Assembly (NCBI GenBank): GCA_017482355.1
Contig: JAFUNJ010000007.1
Location: 1 to 64,000, forward strand
Length of the DNA: 64,000 bases
Direction: 5' to 3'
DNA from: Clostridia bacterium
GTDB taxonomy: Bacteria; Bacillota; Clostridia; Oscillospirales; CAG-272
Position numbers and translations under genes: made by a program. Below are positions 35,477-44,716 of the stretch, in pieces (the stretch's first letter is position 1; every line of letters begins with the position of its first letter). Under the pieces are notes generated by a model, which saw only the letters and a list, made by a program, of their open reading frames with translations, ran no database searches and had not been told where the DNA came from.

Positions 35477-35989
35477 ATGGAATACTCCCCCGACACCTGC
35501 GCCTGCTTCACGGGACACAGAGCTATGACCGAGGAAGAGCTTAAAAGCTCCGCATTGCTTGTCTCGGAGCGGATAAAAGCGCTTTATGCAAAGGGTATAA
35601 AGAATTATTACGCAGGAGGAGCACTCGGATTTGATTTTACGGCGGCGGTGACCGTGCTTAATATGAAGCAGGTCTATCCCGATATTACCCTGAACCTCGC
35701 GCTTCCTTGCCCCAATTACCAAAGTAAATGGACAACGTCACAGGTCGAGCTGTTTGACCGAGTCCGCGCCCGCGCAGATAGCGAGGTATTTGTGAGTGGA
35801 AGCTACCATAGGGGCTGTATGCATGTGCGAAATAAGTATATGGTCGATAAAAGCGTAGTTTGTATCGCCTATTTGAAGGAAAGATCGGGCGGAACCTATA
35901 ACACAGTAACTTATGCCTTGAAAAAGGGACTTGAGGTCATAAACCTGACGGATCTTCCGTTGACAAACCAAATCAGCTTTGATTTTTGA
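35477..35989 (+). CDS. SLOG-family protein (DUF1273, YpsA-like)
   Basis: A 170-residue Rossmann-like protein of the SLOG/DUF1273 group related to Bacillus YpsA, which are predicted to bind nucleotide-derived ligands. The FTGHRAM start (about residues 11-17), the GGALGFDFTAA loop (residues 47-57), the LPCPNYQSKW strand and the MVDKSVVCIAYL segment are characteristic. YpsA influences cell division in some Bacillota, but the role here is unknown. GAGGGGGG precedes the ATG. The stop overlaps a potential start of the next gene. Confidence 0.85.
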   Translation: MEYSPDTCACFTGHRAMTEEELKSSALLVSERIKALYAKGIKNYYAGGALGFDFTAAVTVLNMKQVYPDITLNLALPCPNYQSKWTTSQVELFDRVRARADSEVFVSGSYHRGCMHVRNKYMVDKSVVCIAYLKERSGGTYNTVTYALKKGLEVINLTDLPLTNQISFDF

Positions 35990-36000
35990 TGAGAGATAAT

Positions 36001-36603
36001 ATGAAAAGAGTTTTAATTTTGATTCTTTCGCTTGCTTTGGCGGTATTATTCTTTTCCTGCAGCTCCTGCAATGAGCCGAAGGAGCCGCTCGAAATAAGCG
36101 AGGAAAAGGCATTCGAGGTGCTTTGCGACCTCGTTCCGCGCTCGTATGAGTTCAACGTGATATTCTTCGGCGAGGGTCTTCCTCATGAGGACGGCGACTA
36201 TGATGATACAACGTACGTTGAGGTCGATCTGAGTGAGAGCAAATACTCCTCGATATCCGAAATAAAGGTCGAGGTAGAAAGGGTCTATTCGAAAAGATAC
36301 CTGGAGTCGATCTACGTAAACATGTTCGTCGGATCGAAAACGACGAGCAGTGACGGACTTCTCGATAACGACGTTAGTCCGCGATACAAGGATATCGACG
36401 GAAAGCTGATGATTGATGCAAGCTACAATGAGATCAATATTATGGGTCAGTTGACCGTGGTATCAACAAAGGTCGTAAAGAAAACGCCTGAATATGTCAG
36501 CGTGGACGCTGTGTGTCAGGACGAAAACGGAAACGAAATAGAAAAGCGCTTCTTTTTAACACTTGAAAATGAGGTCTGGCTGCTTGACGGTCCGACTTAC
36601 TGA
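36001..36603 (+). CDS. Probable lipoprotein upstream of recA
   Basis: A 200-residue protein starting with a signal sequence ([20 protein letters not shown]) whose cysteine suits lipidation. The remainder is an unrecognised acidic, beta-rich domain ([38 protein letters not shown]). I chose the ATG at 36001 because the basic start and hydrophobic core then fit; the ATG at 35989 would add four residues. It stands between the SLOG gene and recA with short gaps on both sides, so it may be in the same transcript. Confidence 0.65.
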   Translation: MKRVLILILSLALAVLFFSCSSCNEPKEPLEISEEKAFEVLCDLVPRSYEFNVIFFGEGLPHEDGDYDDTTYVEVDLSESKYSSISEIKVEVERVYSKRYLESIYVNMFVGSKTTSSDGLLDNDVSPRYKDIDGKLMIDASYNEINIMGQLTVVSTKVVKKTPEYVSVDAVCQDENGNEIEKRFFLTLENEVWLLDGPTY

Positions 36604-36619
36604 TAAGGAGAATAAAATT

Positions 36620-37714
36620 ATGGCTAAAGCAACACCTAAAAAGCCGGTAGAAATGCCCGGCACCGATGCTGAAAAGAAAAAGGCACTTGACGTTGCCATA
36701 ACACAGATCACAAAGCAGTACGGTCAGGGAGCGATCATGCGACTCGGCGAAAACAACGCCATGAGCGTAAGCGCAATTCCGACGGGCTCCCTCACCCTCG
36801 ACCTCGCGCTCGGTATAGGCGGAGTTCCGAAGGGAAGAATAGTTGAGATATACGGACCCGAGTCCTCGGGTAAAACTACGATCGCGCTCCACATTGCCGC
36901 TGAAGCACAGAAGCAGGGCGGCGTTGCGGCTTTCGTTGACGCTGAGCACGCGCTCGATCCCGTTTACGCTAAGGCGCTAGGAGTTGATATTGACAACCTT
37001 CTTGTTTCCCAGCCCGACAGCGGTGAGCAGGCGCTCGAAATTACCGAGGCGCTCGTTCGTTCGGGCGCGGTCGACGTGCTTGTAGTCGACTCCGTTGCAG
37101 CTCTCGTTCCTCAGCAGGAGATCGACGGCGATATGGGCGACAGTAACGTCGGCGTTCATGCGCGTCTTATGTCGCAGGCAATGCGTAAGCTTTCGGGTGC
37201 TATCTCGAAGTCGAACGTCGTTGTTATCTTTATTAACCAGCTTCGCCAGAAGATCGGCGTTATGTACGGAAACCCCGAGACGACGACGGGCGGAACCGCG
37301 CTTAAGTTCTACGCATCTGTGCGTATCGACATCCGCCGCTCCGAGGTTCTCAAGAACGGAACCGAGCCCTACGGAAGCCGTACCAAGTGTAAGATCGTTA
37401 AGAACAAGGTCGCTCCTCCCTTCAAGACCGCAGAGTTCGATATAATCTACGGTAAGGGCATTAATCGCTCGGGCGAGATCATGGATATCGGCACCGAGCT
37501 CGGAATCATCGAAAAGGGCGGCTCGTGGTTCTCCTATAACGGAACCCGTCTCGGACAGGGACGCGATAATGCGCTCGCATTCCTTGAGAGCAACCCCGAA
37601 ATGTTCAGCGAGGTTGAGGAGAAGATCAAGAAGGCGCTGACGGGCGACGAAGCACCGAACGAGGTTTCGCTCGACGAGGACGATTTCGAGTTCGACCTTG
37701 ACGACGATGTATAA
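36620..37714 (+). CDS. recA: Recombinase RecA
   Basis: A 364-residue RecA, the strand-exchange and SOS co-protease filament protein. Walker [10 protein letters not shown] (near residue 78), LVVDSVAAL (Walker B), the L1 loop region around [33 protein letters not shown] (motif and L2 loop) and an acidic C-terminus ([12 protein letters not shown]) are intact. The ATG at 36620 follows AAGGAG and gives the family start MAKATPKK; longer in-frame readings lie in the upstream gene. No LexA box is evident in the 16 bases upstream. Confidence 0.98.
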   Translation: MAKATPKKPVEMPGTDAEKKKALDVAITQITKQYGQGAIMRLGENNAMSVSAIPTGSLTLDLALGIGGVPKGRIVEIYGPESSGKTTIALHIAAEAQKQGGVAAFVDAEHALDPVYAKALGVDIDNLLVSQPDSGEQALEITEALVRSGAVDVLVVDSVAALVPQQEIDGDMGDSNVGVHARLMSQAMRKLSGAISKSNVVVIFINQLRQKIGVMYGNPETTTGGTALKFYASVRIDIRRSEVLKNGTEPYGSRTKCKIVKNKVAPPFKTAEFDIIYGKGINRSGEIMDIGTELGIIEKGGSWFSYNGTRLGQGRDNALAFLESNPEMFSEVEEKIKKALTGDEAPNEVSLDEDDFEFDLDDDV

Positions 37715-38204
37715 AAAACGCAAAGCGCCTGTCACGTCCGACCCCGAAAAGGCGTACGGAGCGGCGCTTCGCACGGCTATGAATATTGTCGGTTACAAGG
37801 ATAATACGCTCAATCAGCTCAAAACGAAGCTGACCGAGCGCGGTTATTCCGAAACGACGGTAAACGATGTCTGCGAGTATATGACGATGAAGGGCTATGT
37901 GAACGACACGCGGATGATATTCCGTTCGGCGCGTTCGCTGGCACTTAACAAGCTCTACGGCAAAAAGCGGATCATGAAGGAGCTCGCGCTCAAGCGGTTT
38001 ACAGATGAGGCGTATGACGCGTTCACCTTCGACAGCGACGAGCTTGAGGACGTAGATTTCACCGAGGTCTGCCTGAAGCTGCTCAAGAAAAAAGGTGGAG
38101 CGCGTGACGATAAGACCTTTGCCTTTCTAATCAGATACGGACACTCCGTTTCCGACATTAAGGAAGCATACAAAAGATTACAAACAGAAAATGAGGATGA
38201 ATAA
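37707..38204 (+). CDS. recX: RecX regulatory protein
   Basis: A 165-residue RecX, which caps or destabilises RecA filaments. The three-helix repeats are visible ([43 protein letters not shown] and the C-terminal [16 protein letters not shown]). The ATG at 37707 overlaps the recA stop codon by eight bases and has no clear ribosome binding site, so it depends on translational coupling, keeping RecX below RecA. Confidence 0.88.
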   Translation: MYKKRKAPVTSDPEKAYGAALRTAMNIVGYKDNTLNQLKTKLTERGYSETTVNDVCEYMTMKGYVNDTRMIFRSARSLALNKLYGKKRIMKELALKRFTDEAYDAFTFDSDELEDVDFTEVCLKLLKKKGGARDDKTFAFLIRYGHSVSDIKEAYKRLQTENEDE

Positions 38205-38456
38205 ATGACGAAACACGAATATAAGACCAGCGGTACCTGCTCGCGCAAGATAATCTTTGAGCTTGACGACGATGGTAAGGTGCACAACGTAGTCTTCGAG
38301 GGCGGCTGCCACGGAAATCTCCAGGGCATCGGCAAGCTCGTCGAGGGCATGGACGCTGCTGACGTAATTAAGCGCGTCGAGGGCATCAAGTGCGGCTTCA
38401 AGCAGACCTCTTGCCCCGATCAGCTTTCAAAGGCGCTTTCGGAAGCAGTTAAATGA
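38205..38456 (+). CDS. TSCPD-domain protein (TIGR03905 type)
   Basis: An 83-residue stand-alone TSCPD domain, named for the motif TSCPDQL seen near its end. Related domains occur at the C-terminus of class II ribonucleotide reductases, and four cysteines (GTCSRK, GGCHGN, IKCGFK, TSCPD) suggest metal or redox chemistry. It starts immediately after the recX stop, so it is the third gene of the recA operon. Function unknown. Confidence 0.85.
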   Translation: MTKHEYKTSGTCSRKIIFELDDDGKVHNVVFEGGCHGNLQGIGKLVEGMDAADVIKRVEGIKCGFKQTSCPDQLSKALSEAVK

Positions 38457-38727
38457 TAAGCATAACGCGGGGAGAAACTTTTTGAAAAAAGTTTCTCCCC
38501 GCGCCCCTTTTCAAAAACTTTTGTAAGCCCAAAGCTCCGCTTCGGGCGGGATTATATTGACTCTATTCCATGGCGCACAAAGATTGTGCCACGTCATTGT
38601 AGGGGGCGAAGCTTCGCTGCGTTGTTATACCTTCTCCAGCGGGAGAAGGTGTCAACCGAAGGTTGACGGATGAGGTGTAGGTTGCGAAGCAACCGTGTAC
38701 CGAAGAAACGTAACGTTGCATATACAA
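38457..38727. repeat. Cluster of intergenic hairpin repeats
   Basis: No gene in this stretch. It holds a 17-bp hairpin (38466-38482 with 38487-38503), a hairpin with GCCACGTCAT (38571-38597, as at 30-52), the palindrome GCGAAGCTTCGC (38606-38617), a REP-like element (38630-38675) and GGTTGC-GAA-GCAACC (38680-38694). The REP-like element has two adjacent hairpins, CCTTCTCCAGCGGGAGAAGG and GTCAACC-GAA-GGTTGAC, followed by GGATGAGG. It is related to the inverted pair at 55885-56043. Confidence 0.7.
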
Positions 38728-38759
38728 AACAAGACCTCCGCGTCTGGGGAGGTCTTGTT
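38728..38759. terminator. Terminator of the ECF S-component gene
   Basis: AACAAGACCTCC (38728-38739) pairs with GGAGGTCTTGTT (38748-38759), with A-runs and T-runs on both sides. It is just 3' of the minus-strand ECF gene and could also stop transcripts from recA. Confidence 0.85.
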
Positions 38760-38781
38760 ATTTTGATCAAATTTTTCCTTA

Positions 38782-39384
38782 CTATATATATGACTTATCG
38801 CTGCGCATTTTCTTGCAAATGTCGATAACCTTCTTTATCACGGGTATCATAACAGCTGCAACTAAAAATTCAATGATGAAATTAACTCCAATTATCCCCA
38901 CAATGAGAAACATGAACACGTTTTTGCCGGGACCTGCCATCGCGGCAAGAGACGGTGAAAAGAATACCAAGGAACCGATGATGAAAATCGCGGTGTTTAC
39001 TATCGGACAAGTCAAGGCGGAGACCGATATTGACAGAGTTTTGTTCTTTATAGCTTTGTATATAACGCCCGAAACAAAACCGGAAAGAGTGCTCTTGAGA
39101 AGGACAACGAATACAGTTGCAGCAAAATTCACGAGCAAGAACCCTTGAGTCGCGGGCTCAAACAAGACTACAACTCCCATAGACAAGCCAAGCCATGCGC
39201 CTGCCCACGGTCCGAGTATAGATGCACCGATAACTATCGGTATGTGAGTCAGAGTGATTGAAAAAGTACCAAACTTAATGTTGGCGGAGATGATCTCGGT
39301 TAGCACGACAAGCGCCGTCATCAGCGCAAGAAGCGTCAGATTTTTTATTTTGGTAGAGGGTTTTGCTTTTTTCAATTTTGTCAT
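38782..39384 (-). CDS. ECF transporter S component
   Basis: A 200-residue substrate-binding membrane subunit of an energy-coupling-factor vitamin importer, with six predicted helices. ITLTHIPIVIGASILGPWAGA (about residues 44-64) is the typical S-component loop-helix pattern. The vitamin is not certain; folate, pantothenate or a related compound is possible. The shared ATPases and EcfT that it needs are not in the window. AAAGGAA precedes the ATG. The gene is divergent from the S10 ribosomal operon. Confidence 0.87.
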   Translation of the reverse strand: MTKLKKAKPSTKIKNLTLLALMTALVVLTEIISANIKFGTFSITLTHIPIVIGASILGPWAGAWLGLSMGVVVLFEPATQGFLLVNFAATVFVVLLKSTLSGFVSGVIYKAIKNKTLSISVSALTCPIVNTAIFIIGSLVFFSPSLAAMAGPGKNVFMFLIVGIIGVNFIIEFLVAAVMIPVIKKVIDICKKMRSDKSYI

Positions 39385-39411
39385 TTCCTTTCGAGGATCT
39401 AGAATAACAAC

Positions 39412-39440
39412 ATAATATCACCTCCAAAGCGAAAAGTCAA
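39412..39440 (-). promoter_or_regulatory. Promoter of the ECF S-component gene
   Basis: On the minus strand TTGACT (39435-39440), 17-base spacer, TATTAT (39412-39417). The leader is only about 20 bases long, so there is no room for a vitamin riboswitch. Confidence 0.7.
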
Positions 39441-39530
39441 GAAACGAAGGCGAAAAAAATCAATTTCGCGGGAAAACATGTGAATAAATTGTAAATTATT
39501 TTAAAAATGAAAATTTCCTGCATTTTCCTA

Positions 39531-39559
39531 TTGCTTTTTACTAATTTATACTGTATAAT
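39531..39559 (+). promoter_or_regulatory. Promoter of the S10 ribosomal supercluster
   Basis: TTGCTT (39531-39536), 17-base spacer, TATAAT (39554-39559), with A/T-rich sequence upstream. It is the only clear promoter before rpsJ. Confidence 0.75.
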
Positions 39560-39566
39560 TGAAAAG

Positions 39567-39949
39567 CTTGATGTGCGTTGAAGCGGAAGGTTGCTCCAAA
39601 GACACCTACAGTTCAGTCGGAGGAGGTAATTTCCGTGGAGTATGTCCGTGTCCAAGTCAGCTTTTCGTCAAGGAAACCGGTCTATCCGGGTAATATCGGA
39701 CAGGCTGAGATATCTTGGCGGCGGTTTGCCGAGGACTACAAACGGGCGGATGGAAATCGGACTGTGATGGATCGAAGGATCCCGCGTGCTGCTCACGGCG
39801 CACGTTCCGAAGGGTTTTTATGCAGGATTGCATGCTGAAAAAACTTCGGGTTTAATTTAGGCCGAGTGAAGAAACACCCGGCTGAGTGTTCAGATTTTCG
39901 CCCCACTTTTAGTTGCATCAGCAGCAATATTAAAAAGGAGGCAAAAACG
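39567..39949 (+). promoter_or_regulatory. Long structured leader of the S10 operon
   Basis: About 380 untranslated bases between the promoter and rpsJ. G/C-rich blocks such as GGATCCCGCGTG with CACGGCGCACG (39778-39805), ATGCAGGATTGCATGC (39820-39835) and the hairpin AACAC / GTGTT (39873-39890) suggest an RNA structure. Clostridial S10 operons are known to carry a conserved leader that may bind an r-protein, and this probably is one. No convincing protein is encoded. Confidence 0.6.
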
Positions 39950-40258
39950 ATGGCAGTACAGGAGAAACTCAGAGTCAGACTCAAGAGCTATGATCACTTC
40001 CTCATCGACCAGGCAGCAGAGAAGATCGTAGAGACCGCAAAGCGCAACGGCGCAACGGTTTCGGGTCCTATTCCGCTTCCTACCGAAAAGGAGATCATCA
40101 CGATTCTTCGCGCGGTTCATAAGTATAAGGACAGCCGCGAGCAGTTTGAACTCAGAACTCACAAGAGACTCATTGACATAATCAAGCCCTCTGCGAAGAC
40201 CGTAGAAGCGCTTATGAGTCTGGAGCTCCCCGCAGGCGTTCAGATCGACATCAAGTAA
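39950..40258 (+). CDS. rpsJ: 30S ribosomal protein S10
   Basis: A 102-residue S10, part of the 30S head and, as NusE, of antitermination complexes. The family start [15 protein letters not shown] and the core [26 protein letters not shown] are exact. AAGGAGG is eight bases before the ATG at 39950; an earlier in-frame ATG lies in the leader and would add a non-homologous tail. First gene of the S10-spc-alpha supercluster, separated from rplC by an unusually long 115-base gap. Confidence 0.98.
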   Translation: MAVQEKLRVRLKSYDHFLIDQAAEKIVETAKRNGATVSGPIPLPTEKEIITILRAVHKYKDSREQFELRTHKRLIDIIKPSAKTVEALMSLELPAGVQIDIK

Positions 40259-40373
40259 TCCTTAATAAATAAGGATAGATCGAACCCGAGGGAAAGCCCC
40301 GAGGTTTTATGTCAAGTTGAGGCACACGGCCTTGCGTGCTTCAACCAATAACTAAAATCAGGAGGAAAACAAA

Positions 40374-41003
40374 ATGAAAAAAGGCATTATCGGCAAGAAG
40401 ATCGGTATGACTCAGATCTTCGACGCAAACGGCAACGTGATCCCCGTTACGGTGATCGAAGCCGGCCCCTGCACGGTTACTCAGAAGAAGACCGTGGAGA
40501 CTGATGGTTACGATGCAATCCAGCTCGGATTCATTGACGTAGCCGAAAAGAAGCTTACCAAACCCGAAGCAGGTCACTTTGCAAAAGCTGGCGTTTCCTG
40601 CAAGAAGCACCTTAAGGAATTCCGTCTTGATGACATTTCCGGATTTAACACGGGCGATACCGTCACCGCTGACATCTTTGCAGCAGGTGAAAAGGTCGAC
40701 GTTACCGGCATCACCAAGGGACACGGATACACCGGTGTTATCAAGCGCTGGAATCACCACCACCTCAGAATGACTCACGGTACCGGCCCTATCCACCGTC
40801 AGCCCGGTTCTATGGGCGTTATCGACCCCGCACACATCTTCAAGAACAAGAAGATGGCAGGTCAGTACGGTAACGAGCAGGTAACCGTTCTCAATCTTAG
40901 CATCGCCAAGATCGATGCGGAAAAGAACATCATCGCAGTTAAGGGCGCAGTTCCCGGAGCTCGCGGCGGTATCGTCTTCATCCGCAACGCCGTCAAGGCC
41001 TAA
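40374..41003 (+). CDS. rplC: 50S ribosomal protein L3
   Basis: A 209-residue L3, which nucleates 50S assembly near the peptidyl transferase centre. It starts with the bacterial [13 protein letters not shown]; the central loop [24 protein letters not shown] is seen here with K-R-W-N and the conserved GSMG. AGGAGGA precedes the ATG. The 115-base gap from rpsJ contains short hairpins (for example around 40322-40341) but no gene; it may be an internal control or processing site. Confidence 0.97.
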   Translation: MKKGIIGKKIGMTQIFDANGNVIPVTVIEAGPCTVTQKKTVETDGYDAIQLGFIDVAEKKLTKPEAGHFAKAGVSCKKHLKEFRLDDISGFNTGDTVTADIFAAGEKVDVTGITKGHGYTGVIKRWNHHHLRMTHGTGPIHRQPGSMGVIDPAHIFKNKKMAGQYGNEQVTVLNLSIAKIDAEKNIIAVKGAVPGARGGIVFIRNAVKA

Positions 41004-41023
41004 TCGGAAGGAGGAAATTAACG

Positions 41024-41647
41024 ATGCCGAATGTAAAGGTTGTTAATATGAAGGGCGCCGAAGTCGGAACCATTGATCTTTCCGAAAAGGTATTTGGCGC
41101 AGAAGTAAACGGCGCAGTGCTTCACACTGCAGTTCGTGCTTACCTTATGAATCAGAGACAGGGTACTCAGTCCGCTCTCACTCGTACCGAGGTTTCGGGC
41201 GGCGGAAAGAAGCCCTGGAGACAGAAGGGAACCGGTCGCGCAAGACAGGGCTCGACCCGTGCTCCTCAGTGGACACACGGCGGCGTAGTCTTCGCTCCCA
41301 AGCCCCGTTCCTACAGAGTCACTATCAACAAGAAGGTTAGACAGCAGGCGCTTATGAGCGCTCTCTCCGCTAAGGTTGCAGATAACGACCTCGTAGTCGT
41401 TGACGCTATCGTAGCTGAAGAGTACAAGACCAAGGTAATGGCAGAGATGCTTACCGCAGTCGGCGCAAAGAAGAAGGTTCTCGTCGTTCTTGCTGACAAT
41501 GACGCAAAGGTCATCGGCTCCTTCGCAAACATCGAGGGCGCTAAGACCGCTCAGACAAACACCATCAACGTTTACGACATTCTCAATGCAGACACGCTCG
41601 TAATCGCAAAGGGTGCTGTTGAAAAGATCGAGGAGGTGTACGCATAA
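41024..41647 (+). CDS. rplD: 50S ribosomal protein L4
   Basis: A 207-residue L4 lining the peptide exit tunnel. The extended loop [21 protein letters not shown] (about residues 60-80) is the tunnel and RNA-binding arm, and the rest forms the globular domain. In E. coli L4 represses this operon; whether it does here is not shown. AAGGAGG precedes the ATG. Its stop overlaps rplW by one base (TAATG). Confidence 0.97.
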   Translation: MPNVKVVNMKGAEVGTIDLSEKVFGAEVNGAVLHTAVRAYLMNQRQGTQSALTRTEVSGGGKKPWRQKGTGRARQGSTRAPQWTHGGVVFAPKPRSYRVTINKKVRQQALMSALSAKVADNDLVVVDAIVAEEYKTKVMAEMLTAVGAKKKVLVVLADNDAKVIGSFANIEGAKTAQTNTINVYDILNADTLVIAKGAVEKIEEVYA

Positions 41648-41943
41648 TGAAGAACGTATACGATATTATCCGTCGCCCCGTCATCACCGAGGAATCTATG
41701 ACTCTCGCATCCGAGAAGAAATACGTCTTCGAGGTAATGAAGAGCGCAACCAAGCCCGAGATCGCAAATGCGGTCGAAACCGTTTTCGAAGGCGTTAAGG
41801 TCGCTTCCGTAAACACTATCAACATGAAGAAGAAGCCCAAGAGACTCGGAGTCCACTTCGGTTACACTTCCGAATGGAAGAAGGCAATCGTAACCTTGAC
41901 CGAAGACTCCAAGACTATCGAGTTCTTCGATGGCATGTATTAA
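41647..41943 (+). CDS. rplW: 50S ribosomal protein L23
   Basis: A 98-residue L23, the docking site for SRP and trigger factor at the tunnel exit. It has the conserved start [33 protein letters not shown] and the loop KKKPKRLG. The ATG shares its first base with the rplD stop codon, and AGGAGG lies inside the end of rplD, so the genes are coupled. Confidence 0.97.
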   Translation: MKNVYDIIRRPVITEESMTLASEKKYVFEVMKSATKPEIANAVETVFEGVKVASVNTINMKKKPKRLGVHFGYTSEWKKAIVTLTEDSKTIEFFDGMY

Positions 41944-41958
41944 GAAGGAGTGATATAA

Positions 41959-42792
41959 ATGGCAGTAAAAACATTTAAGCCGACTACTCCGTCGAGAAGA
42001 AACATGTCTGTACCCTCTTTCGATGAGGTGACCAAGAGCACCCCCGAAAAGAGTCTTATAGTTACTAAGAAGAAGCATGCCGGACGTAACAGCTACGGCA
42101 GAATCACCGTTCGTCACCAGGGCGGCGGTAACAAGCTTAAGTACAGAATCATCGATTTCAAGAGAGCTGAGACAAACGAGCCCGCAACTGTTATCGGCGT
42201 TGAGTACGACCCTAACAGAACAGCGTACATCGCACTTCTCCAGCACGCAGACGGTCACAAGAGCTACATCCTCGCTCCCGCAGGTGTAACCGACGGCGAC
42301 AAGATCTACTCCGGCGCTGATTCCGATATCAAGCCCGGTAACACTCTTCCGATTGCCAACATTCCCGTTGGTACTCTTATCCACAACATCGAGCTTTACC
42401 CCGGTAAGGGCGGTCAGCTTGTTCGTACCGCAGGCGCAGCTGCACAGCTGATGGCTAAGGAAAACGGCATGGCTCAGGTCCGTCTCCCCTCCGGAGAAGT
42501 AAGACTTGTTCGTCTTGAGTGCAAGGCAACGATCGGTCAGATCGGCAATATCGAGCACGAGACCATCAAGATCGGTAAGGCCGGTAAAAAGCGTCACATG
42601 GGCATTCGTCCTACCGTCCGCGGTTCTGTCATGAACCCCTGCGACCACCCTCACGGTGGTGGTGAGGGCCGTGCGCCCATCGGTAGACCGGGACCTGTAA
42701 CTCCTTGGGGCAAGCCTGCTCTCGGATACAAGACCCGTAACAAGAAGGCCAAGACGAATCAGTTCATCGTAAAACGCAGAAACGGTAAATAA
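41959..42792 (+). CDS. rplB: 50S ribosomal protein L2
   Basis: A 277-residue L2, needed for subunit joining and peptidyl transferase activity. The FKPTTPSRR start, [32 protein letters not shown] and the C-terminal signature [17 protein letters not shown] (with the functionally important His) are present. AAGGAG precedes the ATG. Normal length and place. Confidence 0.98.
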   Translation: MAVKTFKPTTPSRRNMSVPSFDEVTKSTPEKSLIVTKKKHAGRNSYGRITVRHQGGGNKLKYRIIDFKRAETNEPATVIGVEYDPNRTAYIALLQHADGHKSYILAPAGVTDGDKIYSGADSDIKPGNTLPIANIPVGTLIHNIELYPGKGGQLVRTAGAAAQLMAKENGMAQVRLPSGEVRLVRLECKATIGQIGNIEHETIKIGKAGKKRHMGIRPTVRGSVMNPCDHPHGGGEGRAPIGRPGPVTPWGKPALGYKTRNKKAKTNQFIVKRRNGK

Positions 42793-42805
42793 GGAGGCAA
42801 CATAA

Positions 42806-43087
42806 ATGAGCAGAAGCCTGAAAAAGGGACCTTTTGTCGAAGAAAAGCTCTTCACTCGCATCGAAGCGATGAACGCAGCTAACGACAAGAAGGTTATCAA
42901 GACATGGTCAAGAGCTTCCACAATATTTCCCGAGTTTGTTGGACACACGATCGCAGTTCACGACGGTAAGAAGCACGTTCCGGTATACATCACCGAGGAC
43001 ATGGTAGGTCACAAGCTTGGAGAGTTCGCTCCTACGAGAACCTTCAAGGGACATGCCGGCTCCAAGACGTCCAATAACGGTAAATAA
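42806..43087 (+). CDS. rpsS: 30S ribosomal protein S19
   Basis: A 93-residue S19 of the 30S head. [14 protein letters not shown] at the start, [30 protein letters not shown] and [13 protein letters not shown] are all canonical. AAGGAGG precedes the ATG, 13 bases after rplB. Confidence 0.97.
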   Translation: MSRSLKKGPFVEEKLFTRIEAMNAANDKKVIKTWSRASTIFPEFVGHTIAVHDGKKHVPVYITEDMVGHKLGEFAPTRTFKGHAGSKTSNNGK

Positions 43088-43101
43088 TGGGGGTAACAAA
43101 A

Positions 43102-43443
43102 ATGGAAGCAAAAGCTAAGGTTCAATTTGTAAGGATCTCCCCCCGCAAGGTTAAGATCGTTCTCGACCTCGTAAGAGGCAAGAAGGTCGCAGACGCTGCG
43201 GCGATCCTTAAGCACACCCCGAAGGCGGCTTCGGAGTACGTATACAAGCTCGTTAAGAGCGCAGCCGCAAATGCTGAAAACAATTTCGGCATGGATCCCG
43301 AAAAGCTCTATGTTTCTGAGTGCTACGTTTGCCCCGGTCCTACTCTCAAGCGCATGATGCCGAGAGCAAAGGGAAGCGGCGACAGAATACTCAAGAGAAC
43401 GAGCCACATCACGCTTGTCGTGAAGGAAAAAGAAGTTAAGTAA
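43102..43443 (+). CDS. rplV: 50S ribosomal protein L22
   Basis: A 113-residue L22, which contributes a hairpin to the exit tunnel. [21 protein letters not shown] and the C-terminal [20 protein letters not shown] are diagnostic; the usual RARGRA.RI is here [12 protein letters not shown] chose the ATG at 43102, with GGGGGT seven bases upstream, over the one at 43087 that overlaps the rpsS stop and has no spacing for a binding site. Confidence 0.94.
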   Translation: MEAKAKVQFVRISPRKVKIVLDLVRGKKVADAAAILKHTPKAASEYVYKLVKSAAANAENNFGMDPEKLYVSECYVCPGPTLKRMMPRAKGSGDRILKRTSHITLVVKEKEVK

Positions 43444-43457
43444 AGGAGGCAGAGCAA

Positions 43458-44285
43458 GTGGGTCAGAAAGTTAATCCTCACGGTTTCCGTGTTGGAGTTA
43501 TTAAAGACTGGAATTCGAGATGGTTCACTAAGGACGAGTCCTTCGGCGATACCCTCGTTTCAGACTACAATGTGAGAAAATTCCTTAAAGAAAAATATAA
43601 GGAATCCGGCGTACCGAAGATCGAGATCGAGCGCGATAACAAGCGCGTAAGAGTCTTCCTTCACTGCGCTAAGCCCGGACTTGTGATCGGTCGCGGCGGT
43701 GCCGAGATCGATAAGCTCAAGCTCGAGCTCGAGGCAATGGTCGGCATGCCTGTCCTCGTAAACGTTGTCGAGGTCAAGAACCCCGACGTAAATGCACAGC
43801 TCGTTGCTGAAAGCATCGCAAAGCAGCTCGAAGGACGCGCATCCTTCCGTCGCGCAATGAAGATGTCCATTCAGCGTACCATGCGTATGGGTGCTAAGGG
43901 TATCAAGGTTACTTGCTCCGGTCGTCTTGCAGGCGCCGAGATCGCAAGAACCGAGCATTACCATGAAGGTTCTATTCCGCTTCAGACTCTCCGTGCCGAT
44001 ATCGACTACGGCTTCGCAGAGGCAAACACCACCTACGGTAAGATCGGCGTAAAGACGTGGGTCTACAAGGGTGAGGTTCTCCGCGACACCGGAAAGAAGA
44101 CACGCTTTGCAGAGGCAAAGATCGAGGCTCCCAAGCAGGAAAGACGCGGCGACCGCCGCGACCGTAAGCCCGGCTTCAAGGGCGACCGTAAGCCCGGATT
44201 CAATAAGAATCAGGGCAACCGTCAGGGCGGTTTCAAGAACAACCGTCAGGGCGCACCCGCGAACAAAGAGGGAGGCGACAAATAA
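43458..44285 (+). CDS. rpsC: 30S ribosomal protein S3 with extended basic tail
   Basis: A 275-residue S3 at the mRNA entry site. It starts with GTG at 43458 after AAAGGAGG. The KH domain ([16 protein letters not shown]) and the C-terminal S3 domain are normal up to the GEVL stretch. About 50 extra residues follow, rich in Arg, Lys, Gly, Gln and Asn, with the repeated unit DRKPGF and [11 protein letters not shown]. Such tails occur in some Clostridia; it may bind RNA but the role is not known. Confidence 0.96.
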   Translation: MGQKVNPHGFRVGVIKDWNSRWFTKDESFGDTLVSDYNVRKFLKEKYKESGVPKIEIERDNKRVRVFLHCAKPGLVIGRGGAEIDKLKLELEAMVGMPVLVNVVEVKNPDVNAQLVAESIAKQLEGRASFRRAMKMSIQRTMRMGAKGIKVTCSGRLAGAEIARTEHYHEGSIPLQTLRADIDYGFAEANTTYGKIGVKTWVYKGEVLRDTGKKTRFAEAKIEAPKQERRGDRRDRKPGFKGDRKPGFNKNQGNRQGGFKNNRQGAPANKEGGDK

Positions 44286-44713
44286 TGTTAATGCCTAAGA
44301 GAGTTAAGTTCAGACGTGTTCAGCGCGGCAGAATGAAGGGTACAGCCCACCGCGGTAACACTCTGGCATACGGTGATTACGGTCTTGTGGCAACACAGCC
44401 CGCATGGATCACCTCCAACCAGATAGAAGCTGCCCGTATCGCGATGACTCGTTTCACCAAGCGTTCCGGACAGGTTTGGATCAAGATATTCCCCGACAAG
44501 CCCGTAACCGAGAAGCCGGCTGAAACTCGAATGGGTTCCGGTAAGGGTTCTCCTGAGTACTGGGTAGCAGTTGTTAAGCCGGGACGTATCATGTTCGAGA
44601 TGAGCGGTGTATCGGAAGCTGATGCAAAGGAAGCAATGCGCCTTGCATCTCACAAGCTTCCCATCAAGTGCAAGTTCATCACCAAGAACGACACTATTTC
44701 CGAGGAGGAATAA
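44285..44713 (+). CDS. rplP: 50S ribosomal protein L16
   Basis: A 142-residue L16 near the A-site t[22 protein letters not shown] is the expected start, and [18 protein letters not shown] is intact. The ATG at 44285 shares a base with the rpsC stop and has GGAGG nine bases upstream. Normal length. Confidence 0.97.
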   Translation: MLMPKRVKFRRVQRGRMKGTAHRGNTLAYGDYGLVATQPAWITSNQIEAARIAMTRFTKRSGQVWIKIFPDKPVTEKPAETRMGSGKGSPEYWVAVVKPGRIMFEMSGVSEADAKEAMRLASHKLPIKCKFITKNDTISEEE

Positions 44714-44716
44714 GCC

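Noticed and set aside
36563-36619. Longer RecA with 19 extra N-terminal residues
   Set aside because: The extension lies in the upstream lipoprotein gene; AAGGAG and the family start MAKATPKK support 36620.
39385-39411. Vitamin riboswitch before the ECF S-component gene
   Set aside because: The promoter boxes at 39412-39440 leave a leader of only about 20 bases on the minus strand.
39578-39838. 86-codon open frame in the S10 leader
   Set aside because: Basic, low-complexity translation, poor start, and the region has the features of a structured leader RNA.
41572-42948. 458-codon minus-strand open frame opposite rplD, rplW, rplB and rpsS
   Set aside because: Antisense to four ribosomal protein genes; a shadow without own signals.
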